64,000 nucleotides of DNA from Streptomyces sp. SAJ15 (GCF_007595705.1 NZ_NISY01000003.1:620001-684000); one strand, 5' to 3'; shown: positions 46,556-55,937, numbered from the stretch's first letter. Numbers and translations: made by a program. The notes: generated from the letters alone by a model not told the origin.

Positions 46556-48112
46556 TTACAGATGACTTTGCGGAGGCTGTCCGGGGGCGCCGTACGGGCC
46601 GTACGGGCCGTACGGCTGGGCGCTCCAGGGGCCGTACGGCGGCTGCCGGTGTGGCGCGGGCGCCGACGCCTGAGTCTCGGCGTGGGGCGTCGGCATGGGC
46701 TGGGTGTGGGGCTGGCCATAGGGCCCCGGCGTGGCCGGGGGCATGGCCTGGGCGAAGGGCATCGGCATGGGCTGTGGCATCGGCGGCCGCGGCGGTCGCG
46801 GCGGGCGCACCGAGAGCGCCGCGTGCGCCAGCGCGGGCTGGGCGACCTCCCTGCGCTGCCAGAGCTGTTGGAGGAGCTCCCGTTCGCGGGCGGAGAAGTC
46901 GGGGTCCGCGAGGCCGCGGTGCGCGCGCTGGCGGAGCAGGGCCAGGGAGGTCGCGTAGGCGATGTACTCGCCGACCGTGCGGGCCGCCGCCGGGCCCCGG
47001 GAGCGGCGGGCGAGGTCGCGGGCGATGCCACGGGCCCGCATGGAGGACAGGGCGGGCGGCTCGGGCGGGGTGAGCCAGCCGGCGGCCTGGTAGGTGGTGA
47101 GCTGGGCGCCGACGGCGCCCAGCTCATTGCCGCGCGACCAGATGGTGAGCCAGGTCAGCAGGCCGAAGAGGGGGACCATGAACAGGGCGTAGACGGCGAG
47201 GAAGCCGTAGCCGCCGAAGGTCGCGGAGCCGTTCCAGACGCCGTGGAGGACCATCGCGGCGAGCAGCGCGGCGATCGGTATGAGGATCCGGCGGGCGCGC
47301 TGCCGCTGGGTCGCCACGGCCGCCAGCCCGAAGCCCACTCCGGTCATGGCGGTGAACAGGGGGTGGGCGAAGGGCGACATCACCGCGCGTATGAAGAAGG
47401 TCGCGGCCGTGGTCGAGCGCAGCCCCGAGTAGCCGAACTCCTGGTCGCTGACGAACGCGGTGCCCAGGTAGAGGATGTTCTCGGTGAAGGCGAAGCCGGT
47501 CGCCGTGACGCCGGCGACGACGACGCCGTCCACGATCCCGTTGAAGTCGCGTCGCCGGAAGAGGAAGAGCAGCAGTACGGCGGCGGCCTTGGCGCTCTCC
47601 TCCACGACCGGGGCGACGAAGGTGGCGCCCCACGCGTCGGCGTCCGCCTCGTCGTCGGGGGATGACTCGACGATGGTCGTGGTCAGCCACTGGGTCGCGA
47701 AGCCGTTGGCTATCAGCGCGACCAGCGTCGCCGCGCAGGCGCCCCAGGCGAAGGCGAAGGCCAGGTTCCGCCAGGGCTTCGGCTCCACGCGGCCCGCCCA
47801 GCGGAAGGCCGCGAGGAGCAGCGGCACGGGCAGGGTGGCCAGCCCCAGACCCACCAGGAAGCCCTTGGTACCGGTCTGCTCCCGGACGAGCGCCAGGATG
47901 ACCAGCCCGGAGAGGGCGAGGAGGACGACGAGTCCGGTCGCCCGGAGCGCCTTGTTGCCCCACAGCGCGGCCCAGCGCGTCTGGCGCGGTGGACCGCCCC
48001 AGCCCGCGCCCCCTGGTCCGACGGCCCCGTGTGGCTGCCGCGCGTACGCCGGGACCGGCGGGGCGGGCTGCCAGGGCTGCTGCGGCTGCTGTGGGGACGC
48101 GGGTTGATGCAC
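46556..48112 (-). CDS. PrsW-family intramembrane metalloprotease
   Basis: The protein has 518 residues with about eight membrane helices. The PrsW/CAAX-protease-like motifs are VVEESAKAAAVLLLF (EExxK), GFAFTENILYL (FxxxE), SPFAHPLFTAMTG, and LHGVWNGSAT with conserved His. The C-terminal 150 residues are Pro/Gln/Met-rich and disordered. In Bacillus, PrsW cleaves the anti-sigma factor RsiW. Here it is adjacent to, and in the same direction as, a sigma factor operon, so a similar job is tempting but unproven. The start is GTG 48112. Confidence 0.88.
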   Translation of the reverse strand: MHQPASPQQPQQPWQPAPPVPAYARQPHGAVGPGGAGWGGPPRQTRWAALWGNKALRATGLVVLLALSGLVILALVREQTGTKGFLVGLGLATLPVPLLLAAFRWAGRVEPKPWRNLAFAFAWGACAATLVALIANGFATQWLTTTIVESSPDDEADADAWGATFVAPVVEESAKAAAVLLLFLFRRRDFNGIVDGVVVAGVTATGFAFTENILYLGTAFVSDQEFGYSGLRSTTAATFFIRAVMSPFAHPLFTAMTGVGFGLAAVATQRQRARRILIPIAALLAAMVLHGVWNGSATFGGYGFLAVYALFMVPLFGLLTWLTIWSRGNELGAVGAQLTTYQAAGWLTPPEPPALSSMRARGIARDLARRSRGPAAARTVGEYIAYATSLALLRQRAHRGLADPDFSARERELLQQLWQRREVAQPALAHAALSVRPPRPPRPPMPQPMPMPFAQAMPPATPGPYGQPHTQPMPTPHAETQASAPAPHRQPPYGPWSAQPYGPYGPYGAPGQPPQSHL

Positions 48113-48335
48113 TCGATGACCCTAACCAGGAGGGAGAGTGGGGGACTCGTGGATTATCCCCGGCAGACACCGGTCTCCTCATGCCGCCTCGGGCGACCGG
48201 GTGACGGACGGGCCCCAGACGGATCGACCGTACGTCGGCCGGCCGTGTGTCGGCCGGCCGACGCGGTGGAGGTCGGGGCCCGAGCTCCGGACCCGAGTTC
48301 GGAGCCTGGGGTGTCGGGGTCTGGGGCCGGGCCCG

Positions 48336-49157
48336 TCAGTCCGACGTACGACGGAAGATCAGGTCGTGGACGACATGGCCCTTGTCCAGGCCCTGGCCCT
48401 CGAACTTCGTCAGCGGCCGGAAGTCGGGGCGTGGCGTGTAGCCGCCGTCGGGCTGGGTGTTCTCGAAGTCCGGGCTGGCGGTGAGCACCTCCAGCATCTG
48501 CTCGGCGTACGGCTCCCAGTCGGTCGCGCAGTGCAGCAGGGCGCCGGGCTTGAGGCGGGTGGCGGCGAGCGCGACGAACTCGGGCTGGATCAGGCGACGC
48601 TTGTGGTGGCGCTTCTTGGGCCACGGGTCGGGGAAGTAGACCCGCATGCCGGAGAGCGTGACGGGCCGCAGCATCTCGCGGAGGAGGATGATCGCGTCGC
48701 CGTTGGCGACCCGGATGTTGGACAGCCCGTTCCGCTCCGCGAGCGCGAGCAGGTTCCCCTGGCCGGGGGTGTGGACGTCGGTCGCGAGTATGCCGGTCCC
48801 GGGGTCCGCGGCGGCCATCTGCGCGGTGGCCTCGCCCATGCCGAAGCCGATCTCGAGGACGACGGGCAACTGGGGGTCGCCGAACAGTTGACCGAGGTCA
48901 AGCGGTTCCAGCCCGTCGATGTCGAGGCCCCACTGCGGCCACAGACGGCGCAGGGCGTCGCCCTGCCCCGGGGTGACGCGGCTGCGCCGGGGGCGGAAGG
49001 AGCGGATGCGCCGCTCATGGTGCGAGCCCGCGGGGTCCGCGACGGGGCCGCCGGGGAACATCGGCTGGCTGCGGTCGCGCGCTCCGCGCGGCACGCTGGG
49101 AACAGCGGCGCTGGGATCGGCGGCGGTCTGGTCGGCGGCGGTGTGATTCTCGGACAC
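48336..49157 (-). CDS. trmB: tRNA (guanine-N7)-methyltransferase
   Basis: TrmB uses S-adenosylmethionine to methylate G46 in the tRNA variable loop. The protein has 273 residues. A variable N-terminus of about 45 residues is followed by HERRIRSFRPRRSRVT, the SAM motif VLEIGFGMGEAT, the catalytic region VYFPDPWPKKRHHKRR, and the C-terminal YTPRPDFRPLTKFE, all characteristic. The start is GTG 49157, although MFPGGP further in could also serve. It lies upstream of the PrsW-like gene in the same direction. Confidence 0.94.
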   Translation of the reverse strand: MSENHTAADQTAADPSAAVPSVPRGARDRSQPMFPGGPVADPAGSHHERRIRSFRPRRSRVTPGQGDALRRLWPQWGLDIDGLEPLDLGQLFGDPQLPVVLEIGFGMGEATAQMAAADPGTGILATDVHTPGQGNLLALAERNGLSNIRVANGDAIILLREMLRPVTLSGMRVYFPDPWPKKRHHKRRLIQPEFVALAATRLKPGALLHCATDWEPYAEQMLEVLTASPDFENTQPDGGYTPRPDFRPLTKFEGQGLDKGHVVHDLIFRRTSD

Positions 49158-49174
49158 AGTGTTTCGATTCTACG

Positions 49175-49204
49175 GTCGGCCGACACGGCCCTCGGTCGGC
49201 CGAC
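49175..49204. promoter_or_regulatory. Two GTCGGCCGAC palindromes before trmB
   Basis: Identical perfect 10-bp palindromes at 49175-49184 and 49195-49204 (20-bp spacing), 18 and 38 bases upstream of the trmB start. They are a possible operator pair, although GC content makes chance likelier. Confidence 0.35.
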
Positions 49205-49496
49205 CGAGGCCGCGGCAGACCGGGAGCGGGACCCCAGGCACGCATGCCCTGCCCGGCGGCGGTGTCGGGGCGACGAGGCCGGTACGGTCGGCCCGCCGCA
49301 GGACCGGACACGCCCCGCCGCGGACACGCCCCGCCGCAGGCATGGCCCCCCGGGCACGGCCGGCCCCCGGGCACGGCGGATACCGGGGTACGGCCCGCCG
49401 CAGGACTGGCCCGCCGCAGGCGCGCATGGTTCGCCCCGGGCGCGGTTCGCCCCTAGCGCGGCCGTTCCCGGCCCCGTGGCTCGTCCCGGGCGCCGC

Positions 49497-50930
49497 TCAG
49501 GCCGCCAGCGCCGCCAGGACCCGCCGGGCCACCTCGCGGCCGATGGGGAGCGAGGCGGTGGCCGCGGGAGAGGGGGCGTTCAGCACATGGACCATGCGGG
49601 GGGACTCGGCGATGAGGAAGTCGTCCACGAGCGTCCCGTCCCGCAGCACCGCCTGGGCGCGGACCCCCGCGGGGGCCGGCGTCAGATCGTCCGCCGTCAC
49701 CTCGGGAAGCAGCCGGCGGACCGCGGTCGTGAAGGCGGCCTTGGACAGGGAGCGCTGGAGCTCGCCCGCCCCGTAGCGCCAGTGGCGGCGGGCTATCCGC
49801 CACGAGCCCGGGTAGGCGAGCGTCTCGGCCAGCTCGCGCGGGCGCACCGTATGCCAGGCGTACCCCTCCCTGGCCAGGGCCGGGACGGCATTGGGCCCGA
49901 TGTGGACGCCGCCGTCGACGCCGCGGGTCAGATGCACGCCCAGGAAGGGGAAGGCGGGATCCGGAACGGGGTAGACGAGGCCGCGCACGAGGTGGGCGCG
50001 GGACGGCGACAGCGCGTAGTACTCGCCGCGGAAGGGGACGATCCGCATGCGCGGGTCGTCCCCGGCCAGCCGGGCGATGTGGTCGCAGTGCAGCCCCGCG
50101 CAGTTGACCAGCATCCGGGCGCGCAGCACCGTCCCGTCGGTCGTGCGCACGGCGACCGCCGCGGCGCCCCGAGCGGTCGATCCCGCGCGGGTGTCGAAGC
50201 CCCCGCCCGTCCGCCCGTCGAGCACGGCCACGGCCGATTCGTCGACCGCGGCCCGCCGTGGGGCGGCCGAGCCCGTCGGGCCGTCGTCCACCGCCGCGTA
50301 GTCACCCCCGGAGGCGCCGCTTCGGACGGTGGCGCCGCCTGCCGGCGGTGTCGCGCCGCTCCGCGCCCGGACGCCGCCGCTCCTCGTGCGGCGTCCGATG
50401 GTGCGCACCTCCGCCCCGTACCGCACCGAGGCGCCCGCCTCCTGGGCCAGCTCGGCGAGCCGGGCGGCCACGGCCGCGAAGTCGCAGACACCGGTGGTGC
50501 CGACATGGATGGCGGCGAGGCCGCGCACATGGGGTTCGTACTCGGTGATCTGGGCGGGGCCCAGCTCGCGCACCGGAATGCCGTTCTCCCGGCCGCGCTG
50601 CACGAGGGCGTGGAGTCGGGGCAGCTCGGCCCGCTCCGTCGCGACGATGAGCTTGCCGGTCACCTCGTGCGGGATGGCGTGCTCGGCGCAGAACCTCACC
50701 ATCTCCGCGGCACCCCGCACCGCGAACCGCGCCTTCAGCGAGTCCGGCCGGTAGTAGATGCCGCTGTGGATGACGCCGCTGTTGCGGCCGGTCTGGTGGC
50801 GGGCGGGGCCCGCCTCCTTCTCCAGCACCACCACGTCGATGCCCGGGGCGGCCCGCGTCAGCGCATACGCGGTCGACAGGCCGACGATCCCGCCCCCGAT
50901 CACCAGCACATCGCAGTCCAACGCCGTCAC
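49497..50930 (-). CDS. lhgO: L-2-hydroxyglutarate oxidase
   Basis: An FAD-dependent oxidoreductase of the DAO family that oxidises L-2-hydroxyglutarate to 2-oxoglutarate. The protein has 477 residues, with the FAD motif VLVIGGGIVGLSTAYAL near the N-terminus, the family signature GRNSGVIHSGIYY, and LVNCAGLHCDHIA and FRGEYYAL further on. About 78 extra Gly/Ala/Arg-rich residues (180-257) interrupt the substrate domain and make it longer than the usual 400. The start is GTG 50930. It lies alone, with GATCAC palindromes upstream. Confidence 0.9.
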   Translation of the reverse strand: MTALDCDVLVIGGGIVGLSTAYALTRAAPGIDVVVLEKEAGPARHQTGRNSGVIHSGIYYRPDSLKARFAVRGAAEMVRFCAEHAIPHEVTGKLIVATERAELPRLHALVQRGRENGIPVRELGPAQITEYEPHVRGLAAIHVGTTGVCDFAAVAARLAELAQEAGASVRYGAEVRTIGRRTRSGGVRARSGATPPAGGATVRSGASGGDYAAVDDGPTGSAAPRRAAVDESAVAVLDGRTGGGFDTRAGSTARGAAAVAVRTTDGTVLRARMLVNCAGLHCDHIARLAGDDPRMRIVPFRGEYYALSPSRAHLVRGLVYPVPDPAFPFLGVHLTRGVDGGVHIGPNAVPALAREGYAWHTVRPRELAETLAYPGSWRIARRHWRYGAGELQRSLSKAAFTTAVRRLLPEVTADDLTPAPAGVRAQAVLRDGTLVDDFLIAESPRMVHVLNAPSPAATASLPIGREVARRVLAALAA

Positions 50931-51262
50931 ACCACCACACCTCCCCCCGCGCCTCGCCGCTCAACCGCTCCCCGACGATCACTATCATGACCCGCCCCAC
51001 TGACAACGGGCCCGAACAGGACGAGATCACGCCCCTCGCGGGAGATCACGCCTATCGGTGATCACCCCCTACGCCGTTGATCCACGTCGGGTGATCACCT
51101 CGGGTGCGCCCGGCCGAGGTGGCGGTCGGCCACCCCGAGGCGACGGGCGGGCGCGGTCGCCGAGCGCGTACGGTCCCCGGCGGACATGGGGCGACGGTCG
51201 TCCCCGCGCGCCGGACGCACACGGTCGACGCGCCGAGGGCGCCCGGTCGACGCGGAGGACGA
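50931..51262. other. lhgO upstream region
   Basis: About 330 bases without a gene between lhgO and the 3' end of the NsdA-like gene. It carries several GATCAC elements (51025-51100) and a GC-rich remainder with no clear terminator. Confidence 0.55.
51057..51099. promoter_or_regulatory. Two GGTGATCACC palindromes upstream of lhgO
   Basis: Perfect 10-bp palindromes lie at 51057-51066 and 51090-51099, with AGATCACGCC elements nearby at about 51025 and 51043. They are candidate operators for the divergent-facing lhgO promoter. The regulator is not known. Confidence 0.45.
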
Positions 51263-52693
51263 TCATGCCGGAGCGACCAGCAGCGGCCGCGCCCGCTCCC
51301 GCAGCTCCATCACCCGCGGCTCGTCCCCGTAGGGCTCGAGCCGGTGCAGCAGATCGCGCACGTACTCGGTGGTGCGCGCCGAGGAGATGCGGCCGGCGAC
51401 CTCGACCGCGCGGGTGCCCTGCGCGCACGCCGCGTCCAGGTTGCCGGACTCCAGCTCGGCGACGGCCGACACCACCAGCCGCAGCCCGTGTGAGCGGACG
51501 AACTCCTCGGTGGGCCGGGCCAGCGCCTGCTCCGTGAAGCGCCGCACCTGACGGGGGAGGCGCAGGTCGCGGTAGCACTCGGCGGCGTCGGCGGCGAACC
51601 GCTCCTGGCTGTAGAAGTCCAACCACGACGGGTCCGGATCGCCCGCGCGGGCGCGCTCAAGCCACCCCTCCGCTGCCTTGAGCGCGGCCCCACAGGCCGG
51701 TCCGTCGCCGGCCTTGGCCTGGGCGCGGGCCTCCACGAGGCGGAAGAAACTCATCGTCCGGGCGGTGGCCAGACCGCGGTTGCGCTCCAGGGCGGCCTGG
51801 GCGAGGTCCACGCCCTCGTCCGCGAAGCCCCGGTAGGTGGCCTGCAGGCTCATCGACGCCAGCACATAGCCGCCCAGCGGCACATCGGCCGCCGCGCGGG
51901 CCAGCCGCAGCGCCTGGATGTAGTAGCGCTGCGCGGCCTCCTGCTGCCCGGTGTCGAAGGCCATCCACCCGGCCAGCCGGGTCAGTTCGGCGGTGGCGCC
52001 GAACAGGGCGCGGCCGACCTCGTCGCTGTAGGAGCCGAGCAGCAGGGGCGCGGCGTCGACCCGTAGACACTCGGGAACCATGGACGAACGCCAGTCGCCG
52101 CCGCCGTACTTGGAGTCCCAGCGGCGCGCGTCCTCGGCCGCCTCCCGCAACTTGGTGACGTCGCTGTGGCCCACCCGCTGGGGTAAGCCGTCCGCGCTGT
52201 GGACCTCGGCCTCTTTGGGCTCCCGCGCGACGGAGCTGTCGGCGGGGGATATCAGCCATCGTGAGGCAGGGGTGGCGTACGCGCTTACTGCGAACGATCC
52301 GGCCAGGCTCTGCCAGATGCCGCCCCCGCCGCGGCGTCCGGCCAGATCCAGCCGGTAGAGCTCGGTGGCGCTGCGCACGGCCTGGCCTATGTCGCGCGGG
52401 AAGGCGAGGCCGACCTCGGGCGCGGGGTCGGCGTCGGCGAGGCCGATCTCGTGCAGCGGCACCGGGCGACCCAGCTTGGAGCCGATGGCGGCGGCGATGA
52501 GATGAGGCGCGGCGCCCTGCGGGACCATGCCCTTCGACACCCACCTGGCCACCGACGTCTTGTCATAACGAAGTGTCAGGCCCCGTTGGGCGCCGAGGTC
52601 GTTGACCCTGCGCGCGAGCCCGGCATTGCTGATCCCCGCGAGGGCGAGAACGGTGCCGAGCTTCTCGTTCGGCCCGCGTGGCTCCCTGGACAT
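51263..52693 (-). CDS. NsdA-like TPR regulatory protein
   Basis: The protein has 476 residues. The N-terminus ([20 protein letters not shown], then [17 protein letters not shown]) looks like a helix-turn-helix, followed by [16 protein letters not shown] and a helical repeat (TPR-like) C-terminal half. This is the layout of NsdA, a negative regulator of sporulation and antibiotic production, and of its several Streptomyces paralogues. Identity with NsdA itself is not claimed. ATG 52693 has GAGGGGTG six bases upstream. It is one of many developmental regulators in this window. Confidence 0.85.
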   Translation of the reverse strand: MSREPRGPNEKLGTVLALAGISNAGLARRVNDLGAQRGLTLRYDKTSVARWVSKGMVPQGAAPHLIAAAIGSKLGRPVPLHEIGLADADPAPEVGLAFPRDIGQAVRSATELYRLDLAGRRGGGGIWQSLAGSFAVSAYATPASRWLISPADSSVAREPKEAEVHSADGLPQRVGHSDVTKLREAAEDARRWDSKYGGGDWRSSMVPECLRVDAAPLLLGSYSDEVGRALFGATAELTRLAGWMAFDTGQQEAAQRYYIQALRLARAAADVPLGGYVLASMSLQATYRGFADEGVDLAQAALERNRGLATARTMSFFRLVEARAQAKAGDGPACGAALKAAEGWLERARAGDPDPSWLDFYSQERFAADAAECYRDLRLPRQVRRFTEQALARPTEEFVRSHGLRLVVSAVAELESGNLDAACAQGTRAVEVAGRISSARTTEYVRDLLHRLEPYGDEPRVMELRERARPLLVAPA

Positions 52694-53427
52694 GCGCACC
52701 CCTCGAACAGCACCGACGGCCGCCCCGGCATAGGCACGGGGCATTCGTAAACCCAGCGTAGTTCGCCGCATCCCGACCGTTAAGAGGTGGTGTCCCGGAT
52801 GGCGAGATTCTTGTACGAACGGGCGTGCGGCGCGGGGCGTGTGCTCCCGGTGTGTGTGGCTGTGCGCCCGTGTGTGCGCTCTGCCTGGTCTCTCACGGGA
52901 GCGTTTCCATGGGTGGTGCGTGGGTCGGCCCGCTGCACTGGAGCCAGTGGGCTGGGGGACGCCGCCGCCTCATTCCCCGCGGGCGGCGGAACGGTCCGGG
53001 AGGCGAACGCGCCTCCCGGACTGTGGCGTTGGGCCACCGCAAGCCCATGGCGAGCGCCTCGGCAGATTGGCCGAATGACGCTCATCGAGGCCGGGCTCCG
53101 CGGCGGGCCGGGGAGGGGGAGGCCCGGCGCGGAAGCCCCTTGTGTCACCACCGAGTCATCACCTCTGATGACATTCGCATCCTTGCGCGCGGCCGCGGAC
53201 GCGGGCTCTCGCGCGGGCCACTCGTGGCAGCATGGGCCCCAGCGGGAGCGCCGTCGTGCGCCGGCGGAGAGAACGGCGGGAGCGGGAAGCGCGCCATGAA
53301 CCGCCCCGCGCGGCGCGCGCGTCAGAGCGCGGGTCCGCTGGGGCGTCGTTGACGTTGTTGACCGAGTGTTGCCCGGATGGATGCCGAAATCGTCGACGTG
53401 CTGTGCATGATGGCTGCTACTTCTTGG
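52694..53427. other. Long divergent intergenic region
   Basis: About 730 bases without a supportable gene. It contains a terminator-like hairpin (52994-53021) and the inverted repeat GTCATCA-N4-TGATGAC (53155-53172). Short plus-strand frames, such as one from 52799, have no family resemblance. Confidence 0.55.
52994..53021. terminator. Terminator-like hairpin
   Basis: GTCCGGGAGGCG (52994-53005) pairs perfectly with CGCCTCCCGGAC (53010-53021) around AACG. No gene ends nearby on either strand, so it may mark an unannotated transcript or an attenuator. Confidence 0.55.
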
Positions 53428-53436
53428 TTGTCCACA
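53428..53436 (+). promoter_or_regulatory. DnaA-box sequence TTGTCCACA
   Basis: An exact match to the preferred Streptomyces DnaA box, 17 bases upstream of the start at 53453. The adjacent TGTGGA makes a 7-bp inverted repeat TCCACAG-C-CTGTGGA. Confidence 0.55.
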
Positions 53437-53452
53437 GCCTGTGGAGGCGGCG

Positions 53453-55546
53453 ATGCGGTGGTTGGTGGGGTGGAGCAGTACCGCCTCGGGGGCCGCCGCG
53501 GCCGATGGCGGCGCGGTGCAGCCGGTGGGCGCCCAGCTCCTGTGGGCCGACCCGGATCCCCTGTGGGCGGTCGGTGACTGGCGCCCGGACGAGGTACGCG
53601 TCGTCCAGGCCGACCCGTTCACCCGGCTCGCCGTCCTCGGCTGCTGCGCGGCGAGCGACGAGGAACTGCGCGTCGGGCTGTTCGCCGCGCGGGGCGGCGC
53701 GCTGCGCCATCTGACCGCCTGGCCCGGCAGCTACACCGCCGTCACCCAGGTCGGCCGTCGCGTCACCGTGGTCGGCGACCTGGCCGGGGCCCGCCCGGTC
53801 TTCCACGCCCCCTGGGCGGACGGCACCGCCTACGCCACGGCCGCCCTTCCGCTGGCCGACCTCATCGAGGCGCAGCTCGACGTCAGCCATCTCGCCGCCC
53901 TCCTGGCGTGCCCCGACTCACCGGAGGCCGTCGGCGACGGCACGCCGTACGCCGGCGTGCGCCGGGTGCCTCCAGGGCACGCGCTGATTCTGCGGGAGGG
54001 CATCCGCGACATCGTCGGCTACGAGCCCATCGCCTCGCTCGCCGTGGCCGCGCCCCAACTCGACGCGGACAAGGCGGTCGACGGCGTACGTGACGCCCTC
54101 GTCGACGCGGTCCGCGCGAGGCTGGCCGCCCCGCGCCACGCCCCTCATGTCGACGTCCGCCTGGATCCCGGCCCGGTGCCCGGCATGGGCCCCGCGGACC
54201 GGCGGGCCGCGCGGGGCGTGCCCGCCCCCGGCGTGGGCGCCGACCTCTCCGGCGGCAGCGCCTCCGGCACGCTGGCGTTGCTGGCCGCCGGGCTGCCGGG
54301 GATGCCGGGGATGCTGGGCCACGGCACCGAGGCCGGCGAGCGGCTGCTCGCCGTCACCTTCAACGACCTGGTGCCGGACGCGGGCGGCGGGCGGGCCCGC
54401 GAGGCCGAGCTGGAGCGCGCCCGCGCGATCGCCGCCAACCCGCGGTTGCACCATGTGGTCGTGGCCGCGGGCACCGAGGCGCTGCCGTACGCCGCCCTCG
54501 GCGGCGGACCGCTCACCGACGAGCCCGGGCCCTCGCTGATCCTCGCCGAGCGCCACCGCCGCCGGTTGGCGGCGGGCAGCGCGGACCACCTCGTCGGGCA
54601 CGGCGCGCGCCAGGTCATCGACGCGCACCCGGCCCGCCTGGCCGACCTGCTGCTCGACCGGCGCCGCCGACATCTCCTGCGCCCCGCCACCGCCTTGGCG
54701 CGCGCCGACGGCACCACCGCCTACTCCTTCGTCGTGCCGTTCACCGTCTACCGCGCGGCACGCCGGTTGGCCCGCACGCCCTACCGGGAAGGCGTCCAGG
54801 CGGCCGCACACCGCCTGTTGGAGCGCCGCGTCGCGGGCGACCACGGTCCGGCGGGCGGCGCGGACGCCGTCGCCGCCTCGCTCGCCGCGCTCACCTGGTG
54901 CAGACCCGGTCCGGCCGCGCGCTGGCTGACGGGTGAGGCCCTGGCGGAAGTATCGGTTCGTCTGGAGGCGGCGGCAGCCCGTCCCGGTACGCTGCGCCGC
55001 CCCGGCGAGCGGCGGGCCGACGCGGCGCTCGCCCGCCACGCCGCCGACCACCGGGTGCTCGAACAGGCCGCCGAGGTGCGCAGCCAGCGCCTCCACGCGC
55101 CGTTCCTCGACAACCAGGTCGTACGCGCCTGCCGCGCGCTCCCCGAGGCCCTCCGTGTGCAACCGGGGGCGCGTGCCGCGGTCTTGCGCGCCGTCCTCGC
55201 CGGTGCCGGCATCCGTGAACTCCCCACCGGCTGGGGCGCCACCTCCCACGCCTCCCACAACGCGGCCGTACGGGCCGGACTCACCGCCTCCGTCGGCGAA
55301 CTGGTCGACCTCTTCCGCGCCCCGCTGCTGGCCGACGCCGGCCTGGTGGAGGCGCGTGTCGTGCGGAAGGCCCTGCGGGCGGCCGCCGAAGGCGAGCGAC
55401 TGCCGTTGGACGGCCTGGCCGAGCTGGTCTCCACCGAGCTGTGGCTGCGGCGGCTGTTGGCCCGACGCGGCACCTGCTGGACCGGGACGGCCGCGCCGCG
55501 ACAGCGTGCGGTCGCCGGCGGCGTGGTCCCCCGCCCCAGTCTGTGA
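53453..55546 (+). CDS. Asparagine-synthase-related protein, degenerate active sites
   Basis: The protein has 697 residues with the two-domain layout of class B asparagine synthetases and macrolactam cyclases. The N-terminal domain begins MRWLVGW and lacks the catalytic Cys2, so it cannot use glutamine. The ATP-pyrophosphatase loop reads LSGGSASGTLALL in place of SGGxDS. The C-terminus (RLHAPFLDNQVVRACRALP) keeps the AsnB pattern. ATG 53453 follows GGAGG by five bases. No precursor peptide gene is visible, so a lasso-peptide role is not supported. It may be a regulatory or pseudo-synthetase. Confidence 0.8.
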   Translation: MRWLVGWSSTASGAAAADGGAVQPVGAQLLWADPDPLWAVGDWRPDEVRVVQADPFTRLAVLGCCAASDEELRVGLFAARGGALRHLTAWPGSYTAVTQVGRRVTVVGDLAGARPVFHAPWADGTAYATAALPLADLIEAQLDVSHLAALLACPDSPEAVGDGTPYAGVRRVPPGHALILREGIRDIVGYEPIASLAVAAPQLDADKAVDGVRDALVDAVRARLAAPRHAPHVDVRLDPGPVPGMGPADRRAARGVPAPGVGADLSGGSASGTLALLAAGLPGMPGMLGHGTEAGERLLAVTFNDLVPDAGGGRAREAELERARAIAANPRLHHVVVAAGTEALPYAALGGGPLTDEPGPSLILAERHRRRLAAGSADHLVGHGARQVIDAHPARLADLLLDRRRRHLLRPATALARADGTTAYSFVVPFTVYRAARRLARTPYREGVQAAAHRLLERRVAGDHGPAGGADAVAASLAALTWCRPGPAARWLTGEALAEVSVRLEAAAARPGTLRRPGERRADAALARHAADHRVLEQAAEVRSQRLHAPFLDNQVVRACRALPEALRVQPGARAAVLRAVLAGAGIRELPTGWGATSHASHNAAVRAGLTASVGELVDLFRAPLLADAGLVEARVVRKALRAAAEGERLPLDGLAELVSTELWLRRLLARRGTCWTGTAAPRQRAVAGGVVPRPSL

Positions 55547-55744
55547 GCGCCGAAGTGGCTGCGGTCGTCCCCGGGGCGTCGCCGGGGTGCGCCGGCCGCC
55601 GGGCCCGGCGTGAGAGCGACAGCCGATGAGCCCGGGTCGCACCGGGCGCGGGTACGCCGGTCCGAGCCGGACCGGCGTGGCCACGCCGCGGCGCACGGCC
55701 TCGAGGCCGCCCGCGTGCGCCATCCCCGCCGCAAACCCGACACG

Positions 55745-55824
55745 TCCCCGAGCTTGCACATCCCCGAACCTGCAAGTGCCCGCGCCCGCACGTCCCCGAA
55801 CCTCCAAGTCCCCGAACCGCACGT
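55745..55824 (+). repeat. Five direct repeats with exact 16-bp period
   Basis: Units start at 55745, 55761, 55777, 55793 and 55809. The consensus is TCCCCGAACCTGCAAG. Units 2 and 4 differ by one base, and unit 3 is the most diverged. The array ends 113 bases upstream of the SARP gene start. Confidence 0.85.
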
Positions 55825-55896
55825 CCCTTCCGCGCCCCGCGCCTCCCGTCTCATCCCCTGCCACACCGACCACCGCCGTGGTGGAACGCACAGGGG

Positions 55897-55905
55897 TTGT
55901 CCACA
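55897..55905 (+). promoter_or_regulatory. DnaA-box sequence TTGTCCACA
   Basis: An exact match to the Streptomyces DnaA-box consensus, 32 bases upstream of the SARP gene ATG. Confidence 0.5.
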
Positions 55906-55937
55906 GGCCCCGGCGCTTCCTCCCGTGACCGGAGACA

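Larger units (their letters stand above)
55547..55937. other. Upstream region of the SARP gene
   Basis: About 390 bases without a gene. It holds a 16-bp-period direct repeat array (55745-55824) and a DnaA-box sequence (55897-55905). Confidence 0.6.

Noticed and set aside
48230..48260. CGGCCGGCCG repeats near trmB as a CRISPR-like array
   Set aside because: No regular spacers and no cas genes. They are short GC palindromes expected in this base composition.
53388..53417. A 9-codon frame MPKSSTCCA before the asparagine-synthase-like gene, resembling a cysteine attenuator leader
   Set aside because: No convincing Shine-Dalgarno, no following attenuator hairpin, and no link to cysteine metabolism.
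52799..53452. Possible lasso-peptide precursor gene upstream of the asparagine-synthase-like gene
   Set aside because: No leader/core pattern or protease and RRE partners are visible. The synthetase loop is degenerate.
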